From: Actinobacteria bacterium HGW-Actinobacteria-4
GTDB lineage: Bacteria > Actinomycetota > Actinomycetes > Actinomycetales > Demequinaceae
Direction: 5' to 3'
NCBI GenBank assembly: GCA_002841315.1
Contig: PHEW01000001.1
Coordinates: 124,001 to 188,000, forward strand
Length of the DNA stretch: 64,000 nt
Position numbers and translations under genes: made by a program. The stretch's first letter is position 1. Each line of letters begins with the position of its first letter. The notes beneath the pieces are model-generated. The model worked only from the letters and a program-made list of their open reading frames with translations. It had not been told where the DNA came from and made no database searches. Below, piece by piece: positions 1 through 8,458 of the stretch.

Positions 1-862
1 CCTGGTTGTCAATGCCTACTACAGATAGGTCGTCAGGAACACGCCGACGCGCAACGCGCGCCGCCCGAATTGCTCCAGCAGCCATGCGGTCGTTGAAGCA
101 GAACATCGCAGTGACATCCGGGCAGCGATCAATAATGGCACCGCCGGCCCGCACTCCACCGTCAAACTCATCGATATCGGCAGCCACCAGCGTCTGATCA
201 AACTCCAGACCCGCGTCCATGAGCGCTCCACGATAGCCCGCAATTCGCTCGTGGGCCGCCGGAATATCGGCGCTGCTGGTGACAAAGCCGATGCGCTGAT
301 GCCCGAGCCCCACGAGGTGAGAAGTGGCTTGCCGCGCACCGGCAAACTCGTCAGGGGTGACCGAAGGATGATTCCCGCGTGGCGCACGGATGTCGAGGAG
401 CACGGTCGGCACTAAGTCGAGCAACTCAGGAACGTCCCGATACTGGTGGTACATCGTGGCGTAGATGATTCCGTCGACGCGGCGATCAAGCATTGTCAGG
501 ATCGCGCGCTCCTCGACTTCGGGGTCGCCTCCGGAGTTCATCAAGAGCAACACCTTGCCGCGCTCCCATGCGGCATCTTGGGAGCCCTGGACCATCGCAC
601 CGGCATGAGGAGTACTGGCGATGACGTCGGACACGAAGCCAATCGTGTCGGTAGCGTTTCTCTTGAGCCCCACGGCAATTGCGTTACGCCTATAGCCCAT
701 CTCCTGCGCGATACGCAGGACGCGGTCGCGGGTGCCGTGCGGAATTCCGGCATCGACTCCCGCGAGTACCCGAGACACCGTCGAGGCCGAAACCTCCGCA
801 GCCCGAGCGACATCGGTCTGTGTCACCGGCCGGTACCGATGTGCCCGTTGCCACTCAGCCAC
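1..862 (-). CDS. LacI-family transcriptional repressor (3' part cut by window edge)
   Basis: Sugar-responsive repressor. From the GTG at 862 the first 287 codons are open to the window edge. An N-terminal LacI helix-turn-helix (TDVARAAEVSASTVSRVLAG, about residues 16-35) is followed by the periplasmic-binding-protein-like ligand domain, ending in the typical DVTAMFCFNDRMAAGAIRAA and VPDDLSVVGID segments. The start overlaps the stop of the upstream permease gene by 8 bases, so the two are probably translationally coupled. A later GTG at 826 is possible but would leave less sequence before the HTH. As last gene of the importer operon it probably represses that operon through the palindrome at 3956-3975. 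About 50 C-terminal residues lie outside the window. Confidence 0.93.
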   Translation of the reverse strand, partial: MAEWQRAHRYRPVTQTDVARAAEVSASTVSRVLAGVDAGIPHGTRDRVLRIAQEMGYRRNAIAVGLKRNATDTIGFVSDVIASTPHAGAMVQGSQDAAWERGKVLLLMNSGGDPEVEERAILTMLDRRVDGIIYATMYHQYRDVPELLDLVPTVLLDIRAPRGNHPSVTPDEFAGARQATSHLVGLGHQRIGFVTSSADIPAAHERIAGYRGALMDAGLEFDQTLVAADIDEFDGGVRAGGAIIDRCPDVTAMFCFNDRMAAGAIRAARVARRRVPDDLSVVGIDNQ

Positions 863-1688
863 GAATCGCCCCCGCCGTGACCCCTTCAACTATGCGCCGT
901 TGGGCGAAGGCATAGACAGCAATCAGAGGCAAGCTCACGAGCACAACGTGCGTGAAGACATAGTTCCACGCGGTCGCTTGGCTGATCCCACTCGATAGAC
1001 GGTAGAGCCCGAGCGGCAAAGTCGCGTGTTCGGGGTTGGCGATCAAGAAGAGAGGGCCGTAAAAGTCATTCCAGACCAACACAGTGACGACCACGAAGGT
1101 TGTCAGCATTACCGGCGACATCAGCGGTAGAACCACCGAGACAAAGGTGCGTGCGCGCGACGCGCCATCCATCGACGCCGCCTCTTCCAACTCGCGTGGT
1201 AGGCCTCGCGCAAATCCGGTCATCAGGAAGATTACCATCGAAATGCGGGCACCAACAGTGAAGAGGATGAGGCCAAGTTGGGTGCCTTGGAGGCCGACTT
1301 GCTGCATGAGGAACACGAGCGGAACGACAGGTAGCGGCAACAAGACCCCGACCACGGCGGTCCAGTACAACACGGCCATGACGCGGGATCGGGAACGCGC
1401 AAAGGCCCACGCGGCCGGAGCACCAATCGCAAGAAGAGCCCCTACTGAGACGCCGGTGATCAACAAGCTGTTGCCGAGCCCGCGCAGGTAGTCGCTTTGC
1501 TCGAAGACCGCAACGTAGTTCGCTACTAGCGCCCATTGGGTGGGCAGTCCGATGTCAAGCGCAGCGGCCTCCGTCTGGGTCTTGAATGAGTTGACAACGA
1601 CCATCCACAGAGGCACGCCCACCAGGGCGACCGCAACGACGGACAACGCCACAAGCCGCGCCGATCGAGCAACGAAGCGAGCATTCAT
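855..1688 (-). CDS. Carbohydrate ABC transporter permease, MalG/LacG type
   Basis: Inner-membrane subunit of a CUT1-type sugar importer, 277 residues. The sequence starts MNARFVARSARLV, with a first membrane span at about residues 14-35, a periplasmic stretch, then five more hydrophobic segments. The EAA loop that contacts the ATPase is visible (EEAASMDGASRARTF). The ATG at 1688 was chosen because it overlaps the stop of the preceding permease gene (ATGA); the longer open frame reaching 1970 lies inside that gene and is not protein-like. No ATPase gene is present, as is common in actinobacterial CUT1 operons that use a shared MsiK-type ATPase. Confidence 0.95.
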   Translation of the reverse strand: MNARFVARSARLVALSVVAVALVGVPLWMVVVNSFKTQTEAAALDIGLPTQWALVANYVAVFEQSDYLRGLGNSLLITGVSVGALLAIGAPAAWAFARSRSRVMAVLYWTAVVGVLLPLPVVPLVFLMQQVGLQGTQLGLILFTVGARISMVIFLMTGFARGLPRELEEAASMDGASRARTFVSVVLPLMSPVMLTTFVVVTVLVWNDFYGPLFLIANPEHATLPLGLYRLSSGISQATAWNYVFTHVVLVSLPLIAVYAFAQRRIVEGVTAGAIRG

Positions 1689-2614
1689 GATTGCATTTCC
1701 CTTCTGCGCAACCACAACACGAGCGGCACCGCGACAGCGATGACCATCACGGTCACCACTAGCGAGGTCATCGATGCGAGGCCGAAGTAGCCCGCTCCGA
1801 ATTGGTTGACCGTCAGCACGTTCAAGACCCGCGTTGCGGAGCCGGGCCCACCGCCTGTCATCGCGACAATGATGTCGAAGGCGCTCATGGCACCCACGAG
1901 CGTGACGGTGATGTTGTACGTGAAGGCAGGCGCCAGGAAAGGCAACTTCACGTGGCGAAAGATGTGCCACGCAGACGCGCCGTCGGTGCGCGCCGCTTCC
2001 TTCAACTCAACAGGCACCGTGGTGAGCGCCGCGATGTAGATCAGGGTGAAGAATCCACACCACTTCCAGCCGTCAACCGCGCCAACAAGAAAGATCGCGA
2101 GCGCCGGGTCGGCAAGCCACGCGTTGTCGCCGCTCGCGCCCACCGCAGCAAGTCCTTGGTTGAGAACGCCGTTGGGGCTCAGGATCCCAGCCCACACGTA
2201 GCCTGCGGCTAGGGGAGAGAGCAGGACTGGAATGAAGAACACCGCGCGGAAGAACTGGTTGGCCCTGGTACGGCGCTCGAGCGCGAGCGCGAGCGGCAGG
2301 GCGAGGCCATTGGACACGATCGACGCTGTGAGAGCGTAGACCAAGGTGAGTCGAACCTGGTTGAGCAACGAGTTCTGTTGCACAAGTGTCCGGAGATTGT
2401 TCCACCCCGAGAATGAGATGTCGCCGCGGAACGCGCTCCAGTTAGTGAAGCCCAATATTCCGTTGAGCACCAAGGGCAACACGTAGAGCAACACGACCAC
2501 GAGCACGCCGGCCAGCGCAAAGAGCCACCATGACTCCCGCGAACGACGCCGCCTGGCGGCGGGGACACTGGGCCCCCGCCGCGAAGCGGACTTCTTCACA
2601 TCAAGGGTGGACAT
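1685..2614 (-). CDS. Carbohydrate ABC transporter permease, MalF/UgpA type
   Basis: Partner permease of the same CUT1 importer, 309 residues, the usual length. A basic N-terminus (SASRRGPSVPAARRRRSRE) precedes the first membrane span (about residues 31-52). The EAA loop reads LKEAARTDGASAWHIF. The protein should pair with the MalG-type subunit to form the channel. It starts four bases after the stop of the binding-protein gene and overlaps the next permease by four bases, so the operon is tightly coupled. Substrate cannot be told from the sequence; an oligosaccharide is likely for this family. Confidence 0.95.
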   Translation of the reverse strand: MSTLDVKKSASRRGPSVPAARRRRSRESWWLFALAGVLVVVLLYVLPLVLNGILGFTNWSAFRGDISFSGWNNLRTLVQQNSLLNQVRLTLVYALTASIVSNGLALPLALALERRTRANQFFRAVFFIPVLLSPLAAGYVWAGILSPNGVLNQGLAAVGASGDNAWLADPALAIFLVGAVDGWKWCGFFTLIYIAALTTVPVELKEAARTDGASAWHIFRHVKLPFLAPAFTYNITVTLVGAMSAFDIIVAMTGGGPGSATRVLNVLTVNQFGAGYFGLASMTSLVVTVMVIAVAVPLVLWLRRREMQS

Positions 2615-2617
2615 TGA

Positions 2618-3931
2618 CTATTCCGCCCACGCCGGCAAACCAGCGGACTCCGCACCCTGCTCCGCCTGCAACTGCAGCAAGTCCACAGCCTGTTGCGGTG
2701 TCAATTCCCCGAGGATGACCTGGCCGGGGTAGTTCACCAAGTCGGTGATACCCGGCAACGGAACCCAGATTGGAGGCACGCTGCCATACGCCTCCACCGA
2801 CAGCTGCACGATCAGCCAAGGAGCCGGGATTCCGTCGGGCGTCGCGACGCCTTCGAGAGTGGGCAGTTGCTTGGTCGCGTCGACATAGCCTTGGTACGCC
2901 GGTCCAGTGACGAAGCGAATGAACTCGAGGGCTCCAGCCTCCCTGGCGTCATCGCCGGTCACGGGAAGGTAGTACGTGCCCACTGGACTCGACTCGGACG
3001 TCACCACTGGACGCGTGGCGGCCCACGGCGTCCAGCCGATGGTCTCGTCCACGCGCTCCTGGTCAGACGCGTCAATTGCCTGCTGAATGAAGCCCGTGTG
3101 CATCGACACAAACGCTGCCTGGCCGTCGAGCAGCACTTGAGCAGAGTTTTCGAACTGGGCCGTCATGATGTCGTCGTTGAAGCATCCTGCGTCGAGCATC
3201 TCCTTGTAGAACTCAAGCGAGGCGAGCCACGGAGAGTCAGCGTCATTCACCTTCGACACACGGGAAGTCACCGCACCGAAGAATCCGTCTTGCAGCGAAT
3301 CAGCCATGTAGGCCCCGTGGAACACCAGAGGAGTCCACAGAGATCCAGCCGACTCGTGGAACGGAGTAATGCTCGGGTCGTACGCGCGAATCCCTTCGCA
3401 CGCTGCCAAGAGCTCGGACGACGTAGTCGGGGGCGTCACACCTGCAGCATCAAGCACTTCGGAGTTGTAGAACAGGCCAAATGACGTTGGGGTGTTCAGA
3501 ATCGCGCCATAGACAACGCCGTCGACGCTCGCGTTGTTGTCGAGAATGCCGCCGACGGTGCGGGAGACGAACTCTTCGTCGCTGAGGTCGCGGAGGTTTG
3601 CAGCGGGGTTGACCGCTGCCACCCAGTTGAAGTTCCCGTGCCACTCAAGGATGTCGGGGCGGTCACCCGTTGACCATCGCTGGAGCAATGCGGTCTCGTA
3701 TCCATCGGACGGAAACGACGTGATATTGAGCTCGTACCCGGTCTCGGCAGTGAAAGCCGCGTATAGGTCCTTGAGCTGGTCGGTGTCAGCCGAGTTCACC
3801 CACATCGAAAGCGTGGGCTTGTCGCCTGAAGGCGCCGGTTGGTCACCGTCGGCTGCAGTGGAACACCCAGCCAGGGTGATCAGAGCTATCGCCGCGCCGG
3901 CGACAGCCCTACTAACAGAAGAGCGCTTCAT
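2618..3931 (-). CDS. Extracellular sugar-binding lipoprotein of ABC importer
   Basis: Substrate-binding protein (family 1 solute-binding fold), 437 residues, first gene of the operon. The N-terminus is a lipoprotein signal: basic MKRSSVSR, a hydrophobic stretch and the lipobox LAGC, with the lipid-bearing cysteine near residue 23. It would be anchored on the outside of the membrane and deliver sugar to the two permeases. An AAAGGA ribosome binding site lies seven bases before the ATG, and the palindromic operator at 3956-3975 lies 25 bases upstream. Family assignment rests on overall pattern (WVNSADTDQLKDLYAAFTAETGYELNI) and operon position. Confidence 0.94.
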   Translation of the reverse strand: MKRSSVSRAVAGAAIALITLAGCSTAADGDQPAPSGDKPTLSMWVNSADTDQLKDLYAAFTAETGYELNITSFPSDGYETALLQRWSTGDRPDILEWHGNFNWVAAVNPAANLRDLSDEEFVSRTVGGILDNNASVDGVVYGAILNTPTSFGLFYNSEVLDAAGVTPPTTSSELLAACEGIRAYDPSITPFHESAGSLWTPLVFHGAYMADSLQDGFFGAVTSRVSKVNDADSPWLASLEFYKEMLDAGCFNDDIMTAQFENSAQVLLDGQAAFVSMHTGFIQQAIDASDQERVDETIGWTPWAATRPVVTSESSPVGTYYLPVTGDDAREAGALEFIRFVTGPAYQGYVDATKQLPTLEGVATPDGIPAPWLIVQLSVEAYGSVPPIWVPLPGITDLVNYPGQVILGELTPQQAVDLLQLQAEQGAESAGLPAWAE

Positions 3932-3955
3932 TGGGCAATCCTTTCATTTATCGCT

Positions 3956-3975
3956 CTACGCAATCGTTTGCGTAG
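3956..3975. promoter_or_regulatory. LacI-type operator, perfect 20-bp palindrome
   Basis: CTACGCAATCGTTTGCGTAG has perfect 8-base arms around TCGT. It lies 25 bases upstream of the binding-protein ATG, where a repressor would block transcription. It has the usual form of a LacI-family site, and the operon itself ends with a LacI gene, so autoregulation is the natural reading. Confidence 0.75.
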
Positions 3976-4053
3976 CAGCTACATCGAGTGTTTCTCTCGC
4001 CACAGCACCGCGTCAAGCCTCACGCGGTTACGTCTTCATCACAAGAGATTGCG

Positions 4054-4121
4054 CGCACGCCATGCGTGCGGGAGAGCCCTGCCAAACACTGCCCTAGAGC
4101 CACAGTTGCTCGCCGCGAGCA
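4054..4121. repeat. Two short perfect inverted repeats in a divergent intergenic region
   Basis: The gap between the importer operon and the phosphotransferase gene holds CGCACGC-cat-GCGTGCG (4054-4070) and TGCTCGC-c-GCGAGCA (4107-4121). Each has perfect 7-base arms. They could be operators or small hairpins; nothing else ties them to a regulator. No gene is seen in 3976-4207. Confidence 0.4.
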
Positions 4122-4195
4122 GTGCGGAAGGACACGATTGCGATCACTCCCGGGTCGCCATCCGCCGTCGCGCAAACCCCTTCACCACGGCCGTC

Positions 4196-4201
4196 TAGGC
4201 T
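4196..4201 (+). promoter_or_regulatory. -10 element of a probably leaderless start
   Basis: TAGGCT lies exactly six bases before the ATG at 4208, and there is no Shine-Dalgarno sequence. This geometry recurs at many genes in the window. Confidence 0.5.
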
Positions 4202-4207
4202 GGGCGA

Positions 4208-5203
4208 ATGGACCAGCGACCCAACGGAGGACCGCTTGCGTTCAACACCATGAGGCTGACGTGGCCCGACCTCCCGCACCGGGTGCGCGACCGCGTCGCG
4301 GACCTGGCTGGCGCGGAGGTGGTCAACGCTCGGGGCACCACCACCGGCTTCGGCCCGGGGTTCGCGGGCATCGTGGACCTCGCGAACGGCACCCGGGTCT
4401 TCGTGAAGGCCACCGGCGAGCACGAGCACCCTTGGTCCATTGGCCTTGCTCGCGCCGAACTCCGGGCCAACGCCGCACTGCCTGAAACGGTTCCAGCTCC
4501 GCGCTTGCTGTGGAGCGACCAAGGAGCCTGGACCCTCGCCGGTTTCGAGTGCCTCGAAGGCGCGTCGCCGTCACTGCCGTGGTCAACCAGCGACCTCGGG
4601 CGGGTCTTCGACGCTCTCACTGACCTCGCGAGAACTCCCCTCACTCCAGGGCACGCCCTGATCCCCATCGTCACGTCCGACACCGAGTTCTTCACCGTGT
4701 GGGAGTCGTTCGCGAAGCGGCCCAAGCAAGAGCGCCTCGCGGCGGCAGCGCGCGGCGGGAGGTGGGGCGAGTGGGCGCTGCGCCACGTAGACACCTTTGT
4801 CGCATGGGAGTGCGAGGCCGCAGCGGCATGCGCTGGCGGTGCGCTCGTGCATGGTGACCTCCGAGCAGACAACGTCGTGATCGATACCTGTGGGAAAGCG
4901 TGGATGGTCGATTGGCCACACGCGACCGTGGGCGCGCCCTGGCTCGACCTCGCGTTCTTCTTGCCCAGCGTTGAGATGCAGGGCGGTGGGAGTGCACTCG
5001 AGCATTTCCGCTCCCATCCACTGGGCGTCTCTGTGGGTCACCGCGAGCTTCGCGCCGTCGTGACGGTGCTGACCGGGTACTTCATGCTGAGTTCGTGGCA
5101 AGACGCGCCGGAGCAGATACCAAGGCTCCGCGAGTTCCAGGCGGCGCAAGCGATTCCCGCCGCACGATGGCTGCAAGCGCTCGAGCCCGAACTCGCCGGC
5201 TGA
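4208..5203 (+). CDS. Aminoglycoside-phosphotransferase-like kinase
   Basis: A 331-residue protein of the APH/choline-kinase fold. The catalytic loop is visible as HGDLRADNVVID (about residues 217-228), followed by the metal-binding region MVDWPHATVGAPWLDLAFFLP. The N-terminal half carries the nucleotide-binding lobe. It probably phosphorylates a small hydroxylated compound. The family covers antibiotic kinases, homoserine and choline kinases and many unassigned enzymes, and no feature here points to resistance. It is monocistronic, with a leaderless-type promoter, and converges on the MMPL gene. Confidence 0.85.
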   Translation: MDQRPNGGPLAFNTMRLTWPDLPHRVRDRVADLAGAEVVNARGTTTGFGPGFAGIVDLANGTRVFVKATGEHEHPWSIGLARAELRANAALPETVPAPRLLWSDQGAWTLAGFECLEGASPSLPWSTSDLGRVFDALTDLARTPLTPGHALIPIVTSDTEFFTVWESFAKRPKQERLAAAARGGRWGEWALRHVDTFVAWECEAAAACAGGALVHGDLRADNVVIDTCGKAWMVDWPHATVGAPWLDLAFFLPSVEMQGGGSALEHFRSHPLGVSVGHRELRAVVTVLTGYFMLSSWQDAPEQIPRLREFQAAQAIPAARWLQALEPELAG

Positions 5204-5265
5204 CGGAGCCGGCCACGGCACCACCGGATGCTGGGTGACCCTGCCGCTAGGCCCGGGCCGCCTGG

Positions 5266-5316
5266 GTTGTGCGTTTGTCACGGACAAGCGCGCCCAATAC
5301 TCGACAAACGCACAAC
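5266..5316. repeat. 14-bp perfect inverted repeat, possible bidirectional terminator or REP-like element
   Basis: GTTGTGCGTTTGTC (5266-5279) and GACAAACGCACAAC (5303-5316) are exact reverse complements separated by 23 bases. The element sits between two convergent genes, where a bidirectional terminator would be useful, but there is no clear run of T. A short dispersed palindromic element is also possible; I saw no second copy in this window. Confidence 0.6.
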
Positions 5317-5348
5317 TCGCGTTATGGGATGGGCAACGCGAGCGCCGG

Positions 5349-7535
5349 CTAGGTCCGCGCGAGCTCGGGCGGGCGCACGGCAGTATTCGCCTCAGCGGGG
5401 TCCCCCTCAAGGTGAATCTCCGGCACCACGCGCTGCAACCAGTGCGGCATCCACCACGCGGCCTTGCCCAGGAGCGCCATCGCGGCCGGCACCAGTGTCA
5501 TGCGCACCACGAAGGCATCGATCAGCACCGCGAACGCGAGCGCGAAGCCCATGGACTTGATGATGACGTCGTCGTCCAACATGAACCCTAGGAACACCGA
5601 GCCCATAATCAGCGCGGCCGCCGTCACCACGCGCGCCGAGTGCGAGAAGCCCGCCACGATCGCCTGCGTGGGCTCAGCGCCACCCAAGTGCTCCTCGCGC
5701 ATGCGGCTCACCAGGAACACCTCATAGTCCATCGCGAGCCCAAAGGTGATGCCTATTCCGATGATCGGCATGAACGCGACAATTGGCCCGATGTACTCCA
5801 CCTGGAACACGTCGGCGAGCCATCCCCACTGGAACACAGCCACCACTGCGCCGGTGGTCGCGGCAAGTGTGAACAAGAATCCCAGGAGCGCCTTCACGGG
5901 AATCAGCACGGAGCGGAACACCACCAGCAGCAGGAGCAACGCGAGGCCAACCACTACGGCGAGGTAGCCGGGCAGTGAGTCCTGTATACCTTCAGCAACG
6001 TCGATCAGGATCGCGGCGGAGCCGGTCACGCCAAGGGTCACCTCACCTGGAGGCTCAAGCGCGCGAATAGCTCTCACCAGTTCCTCGGTCTCTGCGGCAT
6101 CGGGGCCAGTGCCGGGAATGATCTGCAACAGGAACGCACCGCCGTCGGCGCTAGGAATGGGCGGCGACACGAACATCACGTTCGGCAACGCAGCAACGGC
6201 CGATGCTGTTGCGGCTACGTCTGCGGCTCCCGCGGCAGGGTTGTCGGTTTCGGCCAGGAGCAGGATGGGTCCGTTGAAGCCAGGGCCGAAGGCCTCAGCG
6301 AGCAGGTCGTACGCCTGACGCGCCGAGCTCTCTTCGGGTTGCGACTGGTCAGAAGGTAGTCCCAGCCGCATGTCGGCGGCGGGGATCGCCAGGACTGCAA
6401 GTGCCGCGACGCCCACCGTCAGCACCCAGATGGGCTTGCGCGTCACCATGGCTACCCAACGGTTGTTCGACGGCTCGGCTACGGCAGCGGTCGTGGTTCG
6501 GGTCGCATCGGCCGCCTGAACTCGAAGCTTGCGGGGTAGCACCCGTAGCCCTGCGAAACTCATCACCGCGGGCAGGAGCGTCAGCGCCGCGAGCACGGCA
6601 AGCGCGACGGTCACGGCGGCCGCGTTGCCCATGGCGGTGAGGAAGGGGATATCGGCGATGAACAGTGCAAGCAAGGCCACGATGACTGTCGCGCCGGCGA
6701 ACACCACCGCTGCGCCAGCGGTGCCGTTCGCGCGAGCGATAGACTCGCGCACGTCCACGCCAGCAAGCAACTGCGCGCGGTGGCGCGCCAGGATGAACAA
6801 CGAGTAGTCGATGCCCACCGCGAGGCCAAGCATGAGCGCCAGGATAGGTGCGGTAGAGGGCAGTTCGATAGTGCCGGTGAGCGCATACACACCACCCACG
6901 CCCAGGCCCACGGCCGCGAGGGCGGTCACCAGCGGAAGGGCTGCCGCCACGATCGCTCGCAGCATCACGAAGAGCACGATGACGGCCACGAGGACGCCCA
7001 GCGCCTCTGTTACTCCACCTGGCTCTTCCCACTGAGTGAAGGCAGTGCCTGCGTACTCCGCGCGAAGCCCTGCGTCGGTGACAGGGACAACGGCAGATTG
7101 CGCGCTCGCGACGATGTCCTCGGGCAAGTCTGCGGGCGCAACGGTGAAGTTGACGGAGATGAATGCGACCGAGAGGTCTTGCGATACTGCCATGGACTGG
7201 AAGGGGTCCGCAGCAAAGGCCACTTGGTCAAGCTGGCCAAGCGCCGCAACGGCTTGCATGATCGCGGCTGCGTTGGCCGGGTCCGTGACCGATTGACCTT
7301 CAGGGGCCGCAACCACCACCTGCCCGGACGCGCCGCTTGAGGCTGGGAAAACGTCGCCCAAGCGCTCATAGGTCTGGGAGGCAGGGGAGCCGGGAATGCT
7401 GAACGAGATGTCGGCAGGCTCCGAAAAGGCGGCGGCCGATGCTGCGATGCCGGTCAGCAGCGCAAGCCAGACAGTGACGACGAGCCAACGCTTACGCGCA
7501 GAGAAAACGCCTACGGCATGCAGAACTGATCCCAT
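5349..7535 (-). CDS. MMPL-family RND-type transporter
   Basis: A 728-residue membrane exporter in the length range of actinobacterial MMPL proteins. It has a duplicated architecture: one membrane span near the N-terminus (about residues 15-36), an extracellular domain, a block of five or six spans (about 180-340), one span near 370, a second extracellular domain, and a final block of spans (about 520-690). Conserved MMPL segments include GLAVGIDYSLFILARHR and FGLAMDYEVFLVSRMREEH. Family members export lipids or hydrophobic compounds using the proton gradient. It is divergent from a TetR gene that probably controls it. Confidence 0.95.
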   Translation of the reverse strand: MGSVLHAVGVFSARKRWLVVTVWLALLTGIAASAAAFSEPADISFSIPGSPASQTYERLGDVFPASSGASGQVVVAAPEGQSVTDPANAAAIMQAVAALGQLDQVAFAADPFQSMAVSQDLSVAFISVNFTVAPADLPEDIVASAQSAVVPVTDAGLRAEYAGTAFTQWEEPGGVTEALGVLVAVIVLFVMLRAIVAAALPLVTALAAVGLGVGGVYALTGTIELPSTAPILALMLGLAVGIDYSLFILARHRAQLLAGVDVRESIARANGTAGAAVVFAGATVIVALLALFIADIPFLTAMGNAAAVTVALAVLAALTLLPAVMSFAGLRVLPRKLRVQAADATRTTTAAVAEPSNNRWVAMVTRKPIWVLTVGVAALAVLAIPAADMRLGLPSDQSQPEESSARQAYDLLAEAFGPGFNGPILLLAETDNPAAGAADVAATASAVAALPNVMFVSPPIPSADGGAFLLQIIPGTGPDAAETEELVRAIRALEPPGEVTLGVTGSAAILIDVAEGIQDSLPGYLAVVVGLALLLLLVVFRSVLIPVKALLGFLFTLAATTGAVVAVFQWGWLADVFQVEYIGPIVAFMPIIGIGITFGLAMDYEVFLVSRMREEHLGGAEPTQAIVAGFSHSARVVTAAALIMGSVFLGFMLDDDVIIKSMGFALAFAVLIDAFVVRMTLVPAAMALLGKAAWWMPHWLQRVVPEIHLEGDPAEANTAVRPPELART

Positions 7536-7643
7536 TGGAGGACTCCTTATCGAGGGGGCGGTGCGCTTCGGTGCGCTGTCTGAAGCAACCCAGGCGGTGC
7601 GGGCTCTACTGCGTCAGCAGTGACACCTGCGAGCCCCACAAAG

Positions 7644-7658
7644 TTGCAGTCAGTGCAA
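7644..7658. promoter_or_regulatory. Candidate TetR operator between MMPL and tetR
   Basis: TTGCA-GTCAG-TGCAA is a perfect inverted repeat. Extending to AAGTTGCA / TGCAAGTT gives 8-base arms with one mismatch. It is the most symmetric sequence in the divergent intergenic region and overlaps the likely -35 region of the tetR promoter. Confidence 0.55.
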
Positions 7659-7675
7659 GTTTAGACCCTCGGCGC

Positions 7676-7681
7676 TACAGT
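7676..7681 (+). promoter_or_regulatory. -10 element of leaderless tetR start
   Basis: TACAGT ends six bases before the ATG at 7688, so transcription would begin at or beside the start codon. No Shine-Dalgarno sequence is present. This fixes the start of the TetR gene. Confidence 0.5.
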
Positions 7682-7687
7682 GTCCAC

Positions 7688-8332
7688 ATGGAGGCACGCG
7701 AAGGCGAAGGCAAGCGGGAGGCGCGCAAGCGCGCCACCCGCCGCGCGCTCCACGAGGCCGCCATGGAACTGTTCGCCGAGCGCGGCTACCAAGAGACCAC
7801 AGTGGCAGAGATCGCAGTGGCGGCGGGCGTCTCGCCCCGCACCTTCTTCAGTTACTTCTCCACCAAAGAGGCAGTGATCTTCGCGCGGGTCGACGAGTCA
7901 CTCGATCTGCTGGTCGAGCAACTCGCGGATCGACCAGCAGATCAGGACACGCTGACGTGCTTGCGCGAGTGGCTCGCTTTCATCACCGAGGTTGATCCTG
8001 CGGGGCAGGATGCCTGGGCGCGGCTGGTCGACGCCCTGGCGCGCGCGCATGATTCCATCGCGGCGTACGGCGTACGGCAACTGGACAGGATTGGCCACAT
8101 GCTTGCAGCCTCGCTGAAAGAGGAGTTCGGGGGCCGGGGCCATCCCACCTTGCCTCGCATCACCGCAGCCGCGGCGGTGGCCGCTGTGGCGGCGAGCATG
8201 CCGTTCGGTGGCCTAGGGGTGCCCGGGAGCGATGAGTTGCCGTGGGCCGACCGGGATCCGGTCGCGGACCTTGACCTGGCGATCTCCTTTGTGAGAGCAG
8301 GCGTCGAGGCTTCAGCGCCAGAGCTGGGCTGA
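7688..8332 (+). CDS. TetR/AcrR-family transcriptional regulator
   Basis: A 214-residue repressor. The N-terminal TetR DNA-binding domain is clear: ALHEAAMELFAERGYQETTVAEIAVAAGVSPRTFFSYFSTKEAVIF (about residues 19-65). The C-terminal domain is helical and would bind an inducer. The frame stays open upstream to 7535, but that part is not protein-like, and the ATG at 7688 has the leaderless promoter geometry. The divergent arrangement with the MMPL exporter suggests that it represses the exporter and itself. Confidence 0.93.
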   Translation: MEAREGEGKREARKRATRRALHEAAMELFAERGYQETTVAEIAVAAGVSPRTFFSYFSTKEAVIFARVDESLDLLVEQLADRPADQDTLTCLREWLAFITEVDPAGQDAWARLVDALARAHDSIAAYGVRQLDRIGHMLAASLKEEFGGRGHPTLPRITAAAAVAAVAASMPFGGLGVPGSDELPWADRDPVADLDLAISFVRAGVEASAPELG

Positions 8333-8345
8333 AGGCGGTGCCCAA

Positions 8346-8445
8346 GGGCCACTCAGCAACCAGACTTCGCCCTCCAACGCGGGGAACCAGCCTCGAGCGG
8401 GGCGCTGAGACCCCGCGAGGACTCAAGTCGGTTGCTTAGTGGCCC
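8346..8445. repeat. Large multibranched inverted-repeat element in a convergent gap
   Basis: Two 16-base arms (8346-8361 and 8430-8445) are reverse complements with one mismatch. The stem continues inward as GACTT (8363-8367) / AAGTC (8425-8429). An inner hairpin pairs 8391-8402 with 8411-8420 (GCGGGG/CCCCGC plus CCTC/GAGG). The roughly 100-base whole could fold as a branched structure. It fills the gap between a TetR gene and an ankyrin gene that converge, so it may terminate both. It could also be a MITE-like insertion. Confidence 0.6.
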
Positions 8446-8458
8446 CTGGCACGTCTGA

